In this document: piece after piece, positions 23,887 through 35,645 of the stretch
How the letters are laid out: the number at the start of each line of letters is the position of its first letter
Position numbering within the stretch: position 1 is the stretch's first letter
Assembly: GCF_010389155.1 (NCBI RefSeq)
Contig: NC_057765.1
Location: 23,872,980-23,936,979 of the forward strand
Origin: Erigeron canadensis
Taxonomy: Eukaryota; Streptophyta; Magnoliopsida; Asterales; Asteraceae
DNA length: 64,000 nucleotides
Direction of reading: 5' to 3'
Position numbers and translations under genes: made by a program
Notes under the pieces: generated by a model
The model's input: the letters and a program-made list of their open reading frames with translations, nothing else
Database searches by the model: none
What the model was told of the DNA's origin: nothing

Positions 23887-24540
23887 TATTGAGTCTTGGA
23901 TTCGCTGATAAGACTTGCTCACTGACGTGTGTCGTCAGCGAGTGCTCAGCGAGTCCAGTGACTCTTTAGCGGGTTGGATGCTGCCCAAATTGTTGGTCAA
24001 GGCGGGAATATTTCAAACCAAATGAAGACAAGAGTCACATGGTGGTTCTTCCAACTGTAAAATACCTTATATGGTAAAGATACAAGTTGGGACCAAAACA
24101 AGGGTTTTCTCTCTCACACCCGTTTTGGTAAAGAAGACAAGGGCTCTTGCATGGAAGTACAAGGAGCCAATGGGACGTCGACAACCACCATTTATCACCA
24201 TCAAAGGAAGGCTGTGTTGCCCTAATTCCTCCTCTATATAAAGCAACACAGCCGCATTGTATCGAGCGTGTTTGTCACCTCTAAAGTGTGTGTCACTTGT
24301 AATTGTTTAAGTTTTTAGTGTGTCTAGACTTAGCAATTACTTTGTTCATTTGTATTCTTGTAAGTAAAGTTTGTAATATCGGCCATGTATTCATCGTTTA
24401 ATCAATGATACATATGATTATACTTGCATAGATTTATTACATTTGAACTTGTCATTGTTCTTGTTGTTTATTTTCTTATTTACTTTCTTGTTTAGCTTAA
24501 TTATAACATAAGTTGTGTATTCGTAGACTGTCAATATTCT
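23887..24540 (+). mobile_element. Element 1 3' LTR (right boundary approximate)
   Basis: Starts after the PPT at TATTGAGTC, probably from an ancestral TGTTGAGTC. Promoter signals lie inside: a TGACG hairpin at 23,918-23,942 and TATATAAA at 24,235-24,242, placing U3 at about 23,887-24,265. No 5' LTR is present for comparison, so the end (near a TCA/CA around 24,535) is a guess. Confidence 0.6.
23918..23942 (+). promoter_or_regulatory. Stem-loop with inverted TGACG sites in LTR U3
   Basis: CTCACTGACG, loop TGTGT, then CGTCAGCGAG: ten-base arms with one mismatch, placing two TGACG cores head to head upstream of the TATA box. The as-1/TGA-factor reading is from general plant promoter knowledge. 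Confidence 0.55.
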
Positions 24541-24819
24541 ATATACTTAGTATAGTATATATAATTTTAAGTTTATCTTTTCTTTTCTTTTCTTTTCAGA
24601 AGGTTAAATATAATTTTAATCGCATATAAAATTAACAATCCTATCATATATGGTTTCAAATACCAACGTATTCCAACTTCAGTCATACAATCATTTTTAT
24701 GCCATCGGTACATACTTTTCATCATTACATCAAACATTTGAGACTTTGCTATAATTTAAGTTGATTAGGAAGATAGATATTATGAGTATAAATGTATTTT
24801 TATTCACTGAATGTAGCTA
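24541..24819. other. Short unassigned AT-rich stretch after element 1
   Basis: Holds a (TTTTC)n pyrimidine run ending in CAG near 24,575-24,600. No gene seen. Confidence 0.5.
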
Positions 24820-24859
24820 ATAAGCTACACGCGCGGTAATGTAGCTAATATATCCCCAT

Positions 24860-26345
24860 ATAATATAGCATGCCTTAACTTCTTATATACGAGTAAATGT
24901 TTACCTACGTTAATATTGACTCGAGTCCTCAAGACATTTAATAGAAGACGTCGAGTTGTAAATTGCACAAAGTTTTTGAAGTGATGGTGGCCACATACTG
25001 AAAAAGCTTGATTGGGTCCATAACAAGTTACTTGTTGATTGTAGTGTTTTGCAAAACTTGTTTGTATGGATAAATTGCCCAAAGTCATGATTAAGAATTA
25101 AACAGTAGACTTGGAGTCTTGAATTATACCAAGTCTATCAAGAGCTGGTGGCCACAACGTATCAACTTGTTTGGGACGGTTGTTGACTGCAGTGTTGAAC
25201 ACGTAAACTTTCCTATCAAAGTAGGATGCGTTTTTTTAGAACTTTAGGTGGTCTGCTAGTTCGATTTTGGTTTGCAGAATGTCCTTGTGTTTTATCCTTT
25301 GATTCTGTGTCACTTCAATGATTTGAAAGGGTGGAAGTAAATATTACTTTATTCACTGAATTCTTATTTTTTGGACAAGCCTGTTTGAGTTTTGGTTGTT
25401 AAATGGGAGTCTAGATGGGAGCTGTTATGGAAGAATTGGTACATCATTGTTTCTGGTGGAAGGCTTAAGATGGTGGTCATGTTAATTTAAATTAAATTCT
25501 GGTATATTTCAGAGCTAGTAACTTTGAGTATATATAGGGGAATATTTATTCACAGGAATGATGCTAAGGCAGCTGCTGAAAAAGATTGTGGTTCATCAAA
25601 ACACAAAAGTTTTAGTAAATATGTTCCGTATAAAAATCATACAAATAGAGGCATTGATTCTTCTCAGTTAATGCACTGTGTTCGTCTTTCTGGGCAATCT
25701 AATATGGACCGATGGGTATGGGATGTGGACGGACTGTTTACTACTCATGAATCTATTTGAAGTTCTTTACATTTTAAGACATATATCAAACCTCCTCTGA
25801 CATACATATATATAACAAGATAAGTAGTTTACATTTTGGAGTAAGATAAGAATATTGTGCAGCATGCCTTAATTCTGTTATGAACCTATGTATATTTATG
25901 CTGATATTGACTTGTATAGTTGTATCCACAAGACATTCAATAATAGACTTGGAACTGTGAATTTCTCAAAGTCTTTCAAGAGATAGTGGCCACACACTGA
26001 AAAACCTTGATTTGGTCCATGAAATATTACTTGTATGGTTGTCAGTCAACACTTATGGACTGTAGTGTTTTGCTAAACTTGTTTGTATATCATTAATTGC
26101 ACAAAGTCATGATCAAGAATTTAACAGTAGACTGGAGTCATGAATCATACAAAATTACAAAGTCTTTCAAGAGCTGGTGGCCACATACATATCAACTTGA
26201 TTGGAAATAAATTGTCACATACTATCAGTCAACGTTTGTTGACTGCCGCCTTAAATACGTAAACTTTCCTATCAAAGTCGATTGTGTCATCTTAGGACTT
26301 TAGGTGGTTTTCTGCTAATTCTGTTTATCCTTTGATTTTATAAGG
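24860..26345 (+). repeat. Direct segmental duplication, about 480 bp, copies about 1 kb apart
   Basis: 24,868-25,330 and 25,863-26,345 are diverged copies in the same order: GCATGCCTTAA, then GTGGCCACA(T/C)ACTGAAAAA, CAAAGTCATGAT(T/C)AAGAA, GAGCTGGTGGCCACA, and AAACTTTCCTATCAAAGT. The offset is about 994 bp. Within each copy a shorter unit containing GGTGGCCACA occurs twice, so the history includes an older tandem step. No conserved ORF in either copy. Confidence 0.75.
25554..25760 (+). CDS. Exon-like ORF, unidentified, source of coding fragments in the 493-bp array
   Basis: After an acceptor-like ATTCACAG the frame reads NDAKAAAEKDCGSSKHKSFS, then YVPYKNHTNRGIDSS and MDRWVWDVDGLF, ending in a TGA at 25,758-25,760. 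The open frame extends upstream to 25,524 but has no convincing start. I do not recognise the protein. The first 20 or so codons are mirrored, diverged, in each unit of the tandem array downstream (NDKMAAENDFGSPKYKSFS followed by a stop), including the CAG before it. It is probably the last exon of a decayed or captured gene. Confidence 0.4.
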   Translation, partial: RNDAKAAAEKDCGSSKHKSFSKYVPYKNHTNRGIDSSQLMHCVRLSGQSNMDRWVWDVDGLFTTHESI

Positions 26346-26437
26346 AGTACGGCAGATTTCATTGAGTTGCAGGTCTAAGCTCTGATGTATTGAGTCAACA
26401 TTGCATATTTCTTCCTTTGTGCAGCTTCTTTTACATA

Positions 26438-28350
26438 ATGATTATTTTTCACAAGAGTTACAGTTTGATCAACTCTAATTTTGCTGATAATTAGTTTACT
26501 TCATGGTTATATACTTATGTAGCATGTATTCGAGCCCATCATGTTTGAGTCTAATACCATAAAATTGTTGTTTTTCAGTTAACATGGATCATTAAAACTG
26601 TAGGAGCCAACAGCCTGGTGAGTTGAGTGCATACTACATAATAATATACTAGTACTAATGCTTATACTCTAATAGACCATATATTCTTTGAATCTAAGGA
26701 TTTTGAGTATTCTTTGCATTTGTGTATTTGAAAGCGTGTATTGGGAAATATGGACTAATTTGTTCACTTGCATCGCCAGAAGTCAGGAACCAAATAATGA
26801 TAAGATGGCAGCCGAAAACGATTTTGGTTCACCAAAATACAAAAGTTTTAGTATGCTTTAGGGATATAGCTGGTTGTTTGTAATGATTATTTTTCGCGAA
26901 AGTTGCAGTTTGATCAACTCTAATTTTGATGATAATTAGTTTACTTATCGGTTATATACTTGTAATATGTAGCATGAATTCAAGCCCATCAGGTTTGTGT
27001 ATCTAGGTAGCCCGACATTTCATATGTATTTCAAAACTCAAGTCTAATACCATAAAATTGTGGTTTTCCAATTAACATGGATCATTAAATCTGTAGGAGC
27101 CAACAGCCTGGTGAGTTGAGTGCATACTACATAATAATATACTAGTACTAATGCATATACTCTAATAGACCATATATTCTTTGAATCTAAGGATTTTGAG
27201 TATTCTTTGCATTTGTGTATTTGAAAGCGTGTATTGGGAAATATGGACTAATTTGTTCACTTGCATCGCCAGAAGTCAGGAACCAAATAATGATAAGATG
27301 GCAGCCGAAAACGATTTTGGTTCACCAAAATACAAAAGTTTTAGTATGCTTTAGGGATATAGCTGGTTATTTGTAATGATTATTTTTCGCGAAAGTTGCA
27401 GTTTGATCAACTCTAATTTTGATGATAATTAGTTTACTTATCGGTTATATACTTGTAATATGTAGCATGAATTCAAGCCCATCAGGTTTGTGTATCTAGG
27501 TAGCCCGACATTTCATATGTATTTCAAAACTTAAGTCTAATACCATAAAATTGTGGTTTTCCAATTAACATGGATCATTAAATCTGTAGGAGCCAACAGC
27601 CTGGTGAGTTGAGTGCATACTACATAATAATATACTAGTACTAATGCATATACTCTAATAGACCATATATTCTTTGAATCTAAGGATTTTGAGTATTCTT
27701 TGCATTTGTGTATTTGAAAGCGTGTATTGGGAAATATGGACTAATTTGTTCACTTGCATCGCCAGAAGTCAGGAACCAAATAATGATAAGATGGCAGCCG
27801 AAAACGATTTTGGTTCACCAAAATACAAAAGTTTTAGTATGCTTTAGGGATATAGCTGGTTGTTTGTAATGATTATTTTTCGCGAAAGTTGCAGTTTGAT
27901 CAACTCTAATTTTAATGATAATTAGTTTACTTATCGGTTATATACTTGTAATATGTAGCATGAATTCAAGCCCATCAGGTTTGTGTATCTAGGTAGCCCG
28001 ACATTTCATATGTATTTCAAAACTTAAGTCTAATACCATAAAATTGTGGTTTTCCAATTAACATGGATCATTAAATCTGTAGGAGCCAACAGCCTGGTGA
28101 GTTGAGTGCATACTACATAATAATATACTAGTACTAATGCATATACTCTAATAGACCATATATTCTTTGAATCTAAGGATTTTGAGTATTCTTTGCATTT
28201 GTGTATTTGAAAGCATGTATTGGGAAATATGGACTAATTTGTTCACTTGCATCACCAGAAGTCAGGAACCAAATAATGATAAGATGGCAGCCGACAACGA
28301 TTTTGGTTCACCAAAATACAAAAGTTATGCTTTAAGGATATAGCTGGTTT
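26438..28350 (+). repeat. 493-bp tandem repeat, about four copies
   Basis: The landmark TAGGAGCCAACAGCC occurs at 26,601, 27,094, 27,587 and 28,080: spacing exactly 493 each time. Copies 2-4 are nearly identical; copy 1 is more diverged on its left and lacks about 50 bp (GTGTATCTAGGTAGCCCG to TTTCAAAAC). Each unit carries an exon-like fragment (see 25,554-25,760) and the pair GATTATTTTTCGCGAAAGTTGCAG-like/ACTAGTACTAATGC. The last copy is shortened at its end. Confidence 0.95.
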
Positions 28351-28371
28351 TAGAATAACATAGATTTTTAT

Positions 28372-28394
28372 CCTGTGGGAAACCGCGGGCTAGT
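28372..28394 (+). other. Possible Helitron-type 3' end
   Basis: CCTGTGG, loop GAAA, CCGCGGG, then CTAG and T. A short GC hairpin followed by CTAG|T is the Helitron 3' signature; the two stem mismatches are C-to-T changes. Here the hairpin abuts CTAG rather than lying about 10 bp before it, and no clear 5' TC end was found, so this is tentative. If real, the tandem array and exon fragments would belong to a + strand non-autonomous Helitron. Confidence 0.3.
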
Positions 28395-29529
28395 TTATAA
28401 AAAAATAAATTTAATAAAATATTGTAGAAACTAAAAAAATTGATTTGAATATAAAATAGTAGAATGTATAGAAAATATTTAAATAAATGTTATAAAAATG
28501 AGAAGTGTATTTATTTTTGTAAATACGTGCAATTGTTGTCATGTAGAAATGATCACTTAAAATACTTGATGATACATTCAAATTCCAGAATTCAAAGTAT
28601 GTAATACTACATTCAAACTATTAAGTACAAAGATATTTCATTTACATATTTCGATGTAGACGATGAAAATATTGTAAATAGTTTCACTTATAACAACATA
28701 ATATTTATGGTCATACAATTCGAATGTGTTGTTTTAATTACAATTTAAATTAACCAATTTTAGTTGACTAATTTTGTGTAAATTCATTAGTATAATTAAA
28801 AAGATTTAAAAAAACGTGTTTATTTATTATGTATAAATATTTAACATGTTTACCTACTTGGTTTTTAGCGGAATTGTTGAAGACCGGAAGTATAGGGTTG
28901 TTTTTGTAAATATCCTAAATACACGGTAAAAAAATAAAATCACATAATCTAATCCTAATCTCTCGACCACCATACAAAATCATCCGCGCTTCACTTTTCT
29001 CTATCAGGAAACCGTGTACAAAAAGGTTTGTTTTTTTTGTTCTTTATTTTATTTCATTAATGTTGTGAATCTCTGCTAATATTATTTACTAAAAGTATGT
29101 TCTTATCTTTGTTATGTTATTGTGTTATTATTTAAAATTATTGCGGCCCTATTTTGGGACCAGTTGTTTTTTAGGGTTTCGGGGTTAATGGTTAAATCTG
29201 GTAAACTTTTAGGGGATAGGGGACTATATATTGATTATGTGATTCAGAAATCCGTTGCCAGTTATGAGGGATGAGACCATGTGTGTTTGTTTTTTTTCTA
29301 AATAAAACATATTTTATCTTGGGATGATACAAAAAATATATATATTTATATATATCTATATATCTATATATAAAACTATATACGTGTTTGTCCACGTTGT
29401 TTACCATTATATTAAGGTACCCCTTTATTTTAGGGTTTTAAAAGTTCATATTTGGCATAATCTGTCTTAGTTAATAAAAAATGTGAGTTTTTTTTACTTT
29501 TGTTAGGTTTATTTCATTTGTATTCATAG
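28395..29529. other. AT-rich intergenic stretch upstream of B3-like copy 1
   Basis: No gene seen. It may hold the promoter and an untranslated first exon (around 28,960-29,025, before GTTTG) of the gene that follows. Confidence 0.4.
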
Positions 29530-31050
29530 TTGTTGGAGTTTGAATACCAATTTCTGGTGAAATGTGGAGATATTAAGGAGTTTGAAAAGAAACTGGTTAG
29601 TTGTTGTTTACCAATATAGTTTTTCATTATTATTTAATTTTATGTGTATGACTCTAAGAATTGGAAAGATGAAATATTTATTCTGATTGTGTTGTTTAGG
29701 TGATACCAAACATATTTGGCAATCTGTTTCCACAAGAATTTATGTTTTGTATGAATTTGGTTGATAGTAGGGGGAAGACACATAAGATTTGGGTTGCACG
29801 TTTCGATGATGGTAGTTGTTTGCTTTCCGGAAGTTGTTGGAAAAAGTTTGTAAAAAGTGATCCTTATAAAGTATTTGGTACTGTGTGTTTTACTTTGAAA
29901 GAGGAATGCATGTTTGGTGTTCAAGTATTTTGTAGTGGTGGTTTGGAGTATCGTAGGATGATGCATGCTGGTGATTCCGCTGTTAACAGTCAGTTAGTTG
30001 TTGCACTAGATTTCACTTTTCATCAAGTGGTACAAACTTTTTTTAGTGATTATGTTAATTACTTATTATGATATATGAAAATCAGTCACATTAGTTTGTT
30101 AGATATTGATTAATTTATTTGGTTTATAGGTTCTTTCTCCATGCTTGTTGCATAGTTTGAACAAAAATATTGATCATGATTGGCAATACAGTACTGTTGT
30201 TTTTGGTAGAAAAGAAAGTGCGAAGGTAACAGTTAGCTATAAGTATTATGAATTGGATGGTATGCATGCAAAGATTGCATATGGCTTTAAGGGTGTAGGT
30301 TGGAGGAATTTTTGTTCAAAAAATAATCTGCGTCCAGGATACATTCTAAAGTTCTCAAAGAATGTCGACTTGACTTTCACAATAGATGTCTTTGCTGAAG
30401 ATGGAAGTCTTGTAGATGTTCATGGTGATGGTAATTACTATTTTTTTTATTTAAATTATATTGTATAGTCAAGTGTTCAGAATGCATTCTTTCTAACAGT
30501 TTTACATATTGAACAATTTGTTTATGATGTAGCATTTTCTATTAATAAGGAGATGAACTTGTGGCCATCTTCTTCCGATGATGAAGCCAGTCCTGAACTG
30601 AAATACCACAAATGTAGGTATATTCATGCTGCACACTCAAGTTGTGCGTCACACTGTTTTCAGAAAATTCTTCATCAACATGTCGAAAAAAATAAATTGG
30701 TATTTTTATATCTTTTGATCTATATTAATTTCACAAGTTTTCATCTATTTAGGCATGATCATATATTTTTGTGTTGTTTTCTATAGAGTGTGCCCAAGTT
30801 CTTTGTTATTAAGCATAAATTGTTCAACTATGATGATGGTGTGCTTCACTTTGGTGAAATGATCTTCCCATTTCATTTGGTTTCAAGATTAGATGGAAAT
30901 AGGCCAGGAGATCTTAGTTGCATGGTTATGATCATGGACTAGAGTTACTTCATGAGACAAACTGGCGTGGAAGAATATGATATCATGAGGTTTCAATTTA
31001 ATGATGATGACAATGTTGAAGGTGAAACACTTCATTTGGATGTTTGTTAA
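29530..31050 (+). pseudogene. B3/REM-like DNA-binding gene, copy 1
   Basis: Exons inferred from GT/AG borders and from the other copies: 29,530-29,595, 29,700-30,029, 30,130-30,430, 30,533-30,699 and 30,787-31,050. Exon 2 encodes a B3-like domain (NLFPQEFMFCMNLVDSRGK ... SGSCWKKFVKSD), exon 3 a second (GVGWRNFCSKNNLRPGY), exon 4 an acidic linker, exon 5 a third. B3 domains bind DNA in plant transcription factors of the ABI3/VP1, ARF and REM groups; REM proteins often have several. A TAG at 30,940-30,942 stands where copy 3 has Trp (DW), so the last 36 codons may be lost. No convincing start codon was found; the first exon here begins at a probable acceptor. Confidence 0.6.
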
Positions 31051-31819
31051 TTTAACTATCCTATCAGCAGGAAATAATATATGTATTAACTCTCTGTCAG
31101 GTATTTGGACATTTAGTTGTAGTAAGTTTAAGATTATGGACAATTCTGAAGTATCATTGCTGGTTTTGTTTTGGTTTTGCAGCAATAGACTTCATGTAGT
31201 GTAAATTAACTTTGGGATTATGCATAATTTGGAAGTATCAGTGGTGATTTTGTTTTTGTTTTGCATCAACAAACTTCATATATTATTCAGCTAAGTTGTG
31301 TATGACTTTGTTAATTTTTTTAATGGTTGCACTATGTAGAATTTTATTTTGGTATGTACCATGCTTTAAAGTTTGTATGGAAAAATATTTTCCCAATTAA
31401 ACTGTGGTGATGTTGCTACGGTTAGTGGTTTGTTTTGTAGAAGGAAGATGACGTTTAAGATGTTGTATTTATAGTTTTGGTAGTATTTCATGTTGGTACG
31501 CTAATTGTGAAGACTTAATAGGTTCTTCATTCTAAATAGAGGGACTAAAAGAGATTGATTTTACTTCTAAGGGTTTATATATATAAAGTATCTTAAAATA
31601 AACAACCAACCTAACTCTTTACCTAGCACTTGGTACCACTTAACTAATTTTACATTTTTGCCTTTGTAGGTTTTCTTTTAGATCTACTCTCAAATGTCTA
31701 CGAGCAAGTATTTTTTTTTTTGTTGTTGATGAATTTTATATACAAGTAATTCTGTAATACTTAATATTTGAGTAACTTGAATGTACATAGTAAATGGATT
31801 GAAATCTTATTTTTGTTAT
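31051..31819. other. Intergenic stretch between B3-like copies 1 and 2
   Basis: AT-rich, probably 3' UTR and spacer. Nothing else supported. Confidence 0.5.
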
Positions 31820-32807
31820 TAACATTGGAAATTTCAAGTTATAGTTAAGTGTAGGGATTATAAAGTGTCCAAATCTGGTTTGGTAAGATTTATTTAACCT
31901 TTTTGGTAAAACCATTTATGAAAATTTAACATGTTACAGTGTAAATGTTGTGAAGTATTATGAATCTATTTGTTTAATTTATAGGTATTACCTAACATAA
32001 TTGGACGTGTGCTTCCCAGTAATTGAAGATTTGTGAAATTGGTTGATCAAAGGAATGTTAAAAAGTATGTTTTGGTTTCAAAAATCGATGATGAGTTGTT
32101 TAAAACTGAAGACGGTGAGTTGAACGCGTTGCTTAGTGAGTATAAGAATACTGACGTTAACAGGCTTTGTTTTAGTTGGAGAAAAAAGGTGACATTTGAT
32201 TTTCAAGTGTATCTTGATAAAGACCTGGAGTGGTTTGCGAAAATAAAACCAGGTGGTGCTGCATGTAGGAGTTGTTTGGTAGAAGCAAATGATGAAGTTT
32301 ACAAAAAACTGGTAAAATTTCAAGCGGTTTATATTTTACATAAGTGTTCTATATTTATATTAAGAATTACCACTAAATTGTCCTAATATTGTTTATTACT
32401 ATACAGATTTTGAGCCTTTTTTGTACTTTGGGGCCTAACTGTATCTCAAAGAAACTTGCAAGATTTTGCTCGTGTTACTTGTGGTGAGAAGCAATATCTT
32501 GTTAATGTTATTTATCTTGCAACTGGTTTTGAGGGACGGGGATGGAAAAAACTGTGTAGGAAGAATAGTATTGAAACTGGTTGTATGTTAAAGGTTACAA
32601 ATATGGACTACTTGCAATATGGTGTCCATGTTTCAAGTATGCAGATGTTGGTGCAGAACTTGTTTCAAGTAAGTTTGTTTGAGGATTTATATTAATTTCG
32701 ATTTTTTGATTTATTTTATTTTAAACTTATGATTAATGTTGGTGTGTAGGTGATAAAAAATTGGTGAATGATGATACAAAGGGTGGTAGTTCATCTTTTT
32801 CAAATGA
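31820..32807 (+). pseudogene. B3/REM-like gene, copy 2, truncated
   Basis: Same exon pattern as copies 1 and 3: a small exon ending at 31,882, then 31,985-32,311, 32,407-32,668 and 32,750-32,807 (followed by GTAAGT). Exon 2 starts VLPNIIGRVLPSN and has a TGA at 32,024-32,026 before KLVDQRNVKKYVLVSKIDD. Exon 3 shifts frame before GRGWKKLCRKNSIETGCML. The final B3 exon is absent: after the last donor comes the Helitron helicase fragment on the opposite strand. Confidence 0.6.
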
Positions 32808-33195
32808 GTAAGTTCTTGAAGATCTTATTTCAACAATTTGTGTTATTTGGTTTTTGTATTTCTAAAATATTATTATGATTCCACTGTGTGATTTTTCTCC
32901 ATGTATTTGACATTTGTATGTGTGTTTGTCGTTTACTTGTGTGCGTATGACATTTGTATTTCATTTGTATGCTAAGTGTTTGACATTTTAATGCTTACAT
33001 TGTCTCATTTAGTTTTGGTTTTACAAATAAAATTTTAAATAAATATATGTATTCCACATAGTGCATTCCATTAAAACATAAAAAGATGGCATGTTGTAGA
33101 AGATGTTGAATGACAATATGATCCAGAAAAGTTATGTAATGAAGTTACAAAATGATCCCCAAAAGAAATTACAAAAGAAAATCATCATGTTCACA
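32808..33195. other. Junction between B3-like copy 2 and Helitron helicase
   Basis: AT-rich, with no ORF. It should contain the Helitron 3' end on the - strand, but I could not find a clear hairpin plus CTRR. Confidence 0.4.
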
Positions 33196-35158
33196 GGCAT
33201 TGAAGAACTTCTTTGTAGACGACATTCATCGTTTTGTTATGGACTTTCATATCTTCATCTTGTATTAGAATCTTCAACCTTTTTTGCTTTTTACTCGAGA
33301 GACAGCTACATACAATTGGCCATGACTAAACACTAGACGTGGAAGATACAAACCGACACAATCCAGTGATTGTCCTTGACTCTTGTTTATAGTCATAGCA
33401 AAGCATACTAATATAGAAAATTGCTTACGACAAATCTTAATTGGGATCCTTTTATCAGAGGGTGTCATTTTTAGTCTTGAAATTAAAGTATGAGTACCTA
33501 TGTTTGTCCATGTGATTACTTTGGCTTCAATGACATGTTTTCCCAACCTCATCACTTGTAAATGTGTCCCATTACATAAACCATTTTGTTGATCAAGGTT
33601 TCGTAGTAACATAACTGGAGCTCCAACTTTGAGTACCAACTTATGATTTGGTAACCCTGCTAATCTTAGGTTGTTTATGACATCTGTTGAGAACAAAGCT
33701 GCCTCCATTTCATTGGTATCTTCAGATTCACATATACTATCAGAGCTTAGATATGTCATTTCCTCACCAGGCATCATTTCTAGCAAACGATCATTTATAG
33801 TGCCAACAACATCATGAGTGGGTGCCAAAATAGCTCGTTCTTGGAAAAAAAAGTGGATCTTCCAAACTGTTAAGCATATCTGGATATGTAAAATTGATTA
33901 AAGATGCAAGAGGATCATCATAATCATGAATTAACAACTCATTTGGTATTTCAATATCTGCTTCACCATCATTTTCACCACCAAGAACACCATCTCCCAC
34001 CTTTAAAATCCATTCAGCAAATTCTTTAACCTCTTGTAACTCTGTTGATTGCGTTTCAACTTGGAGCCTCATATTTATAGTCAATTTAAGAACTTGACAA
34101 TGGTGCCATATGTATGACGAATTTAAACTTGAATTGACAATCATGCTTCTGGTTCCTTTGAGAATGACTGGCAAAATTTGTCTAAAGTCACCACCAAAGA
34201 CTACTACTTTCCCTCCAAAAATTTTCTCTTCACTGTTGGCCTGCGTTGATCTAAGTATATCTCTCATTGTTCTATCAAGAGCTTCAAGGCAATGCTTATG
34301 TATCATAGGAGCTTCGTCCCAAATGATCAGCTTAGTTACCTTTATTAATGCCGCCAACTCACTGTTTGGATCTATGGAACAAATAGAGTTTTCATTGATG
34401 TTAATTGGTATAACAAACCTTGAATGTGCAGTTCTTCCACCAGTGAGTAGAAGTAATGCTATTCCACTTGAAGCAACATTGAGCACAATTTGTCCTTGCG
34501 AACGTAAAGCAGAAGTTAGAGTTTTCCAAGTTAAGTCTTTCCCGTACCACCATATCCATAAACGAAGTAAACTCCACCTTCGATTTTACCAACAGCACTG
34601 ATCACAGTTTCATAAAGCTGTCTTTGTTCAGGTGTTAAGCAACTATGCAACTGTTGATGCTCAACAGTTAGGGCTCTTTTATCATACAGCAGCTCATTAG
34701 CGATCAAACGGTTGTTCAGTGATTCAACATAGTTGGTGTTTGGGTATGGCATGTCGGGAAAGTTCTTAAGTGTGCTGCCGTTATTAACTAACAACTCCTC
34801 TATATACGAAAGGCAAAGATTTAAAATATCTTCTTCTTGAAGTTGCAAACCTGCGTTTATGTAAATAACAATGTTTATCAAACAAAATACAGATTTATAT
34901 ACAAATTACTAATAAGTGACTGTTTTGAAAATTATAGATATAGAAACAATGATATTACCTGGAGAGTTTAAAATTCTTCTTTGCGTATGTAAAATATCTT
35001 CACTCAACACGTCAAATGTTTTGTTCGACAAATCATCGGGCCGTGCTACAGAAGACGAAAGTAAGAGTTGGACAAAGAAAGTTCTGAGGTATGATGCTTC
35101 TAGAATTGCATCGACATACTCTTTAGCATTGACATACTTGGTTTTCTCTTTAGGTATC
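33196..35158 (-). pseudogene. Helitron RepHel helicase, C-terminal part (Pif1-like)
   Basis: Two exons: 35,158-34,959 (AKEYVDAILEAS, DVLSEDILHTQRRIL) and 34,850-33,196, separated by a 108-bp intron with GTAATA...ACGCAG. Superfamily 1 motifs are in order: Walker [40 protein letters not shown] and LYVAVSRVK. The C-terminus ends naturally (VVYKEVLQCL, TGA at 33,196-33,198). One-base frameshifts follow Walker A (near 34,535), lie near 33,820-33,850, and occur after SKKG (near 33,275). The Rep (HUH nuclease) half is missing. The protein would unwind DNA during rolling-circle transposition. Confidence 0.88.
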
Positions 35159-35159
35159 A

Positions 35160-35645
35160 TCCATCAAAGAAAATCGGGCAGAAGTACTTTAATGGCCAAT
35201 CAAGTAAGATCTACAACTTATGTAATGTATTATTTTCTGATTTTCATTCATGATTAGGATGAGATTATTTGTTTATAGATCTACACTGATATGTAAGGCG
35301 TATTTTCTAATTTATTTCCAAATTTTCATTCATGATTAGGATGACATTACTGATATTTAGTTAAACTATTCAACGGCATTTGTTTTAAACATATATATAT
35401 GTATAGTTTAGTTGAATCCTAAGTTTGATGAGTATAAAATATTATTAAGTAGTTAGGGTTTGTGATTTTGAGAATGTTATTGAGGGTAATTTATATGTGA
35501 TACGTATATATTCTTTGTATGTAATCCCCCTTTTGGAAAAGTCATTGTTTGTTTGCATAGGACCGCCACTTTAATTGAAATTTAATATATGAACTAACAT
35601 GTTATGTCTTGGTTGTTGGAACCCACCACAACTCTTTGTCCATAG
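35160..35645. other. Spacer upstream of B3-like copy 3
   Basis: AT-rich. The expected upstream Helitron helicase sequence does not continue here. Nothing else supported. Confidence 0.4.

Larger units (their letters stand above)
1..24540 (+). mobile_element. Element 1: decayed Sirevirus-like Ty1/Copia retrotransposon, 5' end outside window
   Basis: Domains run in Copia order on the + strand: gag with two CCHC knuckles, DSG protease, pre-integrase and integrase, RT, RNase H, then a further long ORF and a 3' LTR. Integrase before RT defines Ty1/Copia; the extra ORF after RNase H and the G-rich PPT before the LTR point to the Sirevirus lineage (inference). The element is split by element 2 at 11,274-23,285, which sits inside the extra ORF. 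Stops, frameshifts and an RT deletion show it is dead. The 5' LTR lies before the window, so LTR divergence cannot be read. The 3' end near 24,540 is approximate. Confidence 0.85.

Noticed and set aside
23874..23950. Considered as a terminator or riboswitch-like hairpin
   Set aside because: Context (PPT, LTR start, TATA downstream) explains it as LTR U3; this is eukaryotic DNA.
24536..24560. TCTATATACTTAG as a Helitron 5' end matching the candidate 3' end at 28,393
   Set aside because: The preceding base is T rather than the expected A, and the sequence is ordinary AT-rich; too weak to call a boundary.
26438..28350. Considered as a CRISPR-like array
   Set aside because: Units are 493 bp head-to-tail without spacers in a plant nuclear sequence; it is a tandem repeat.
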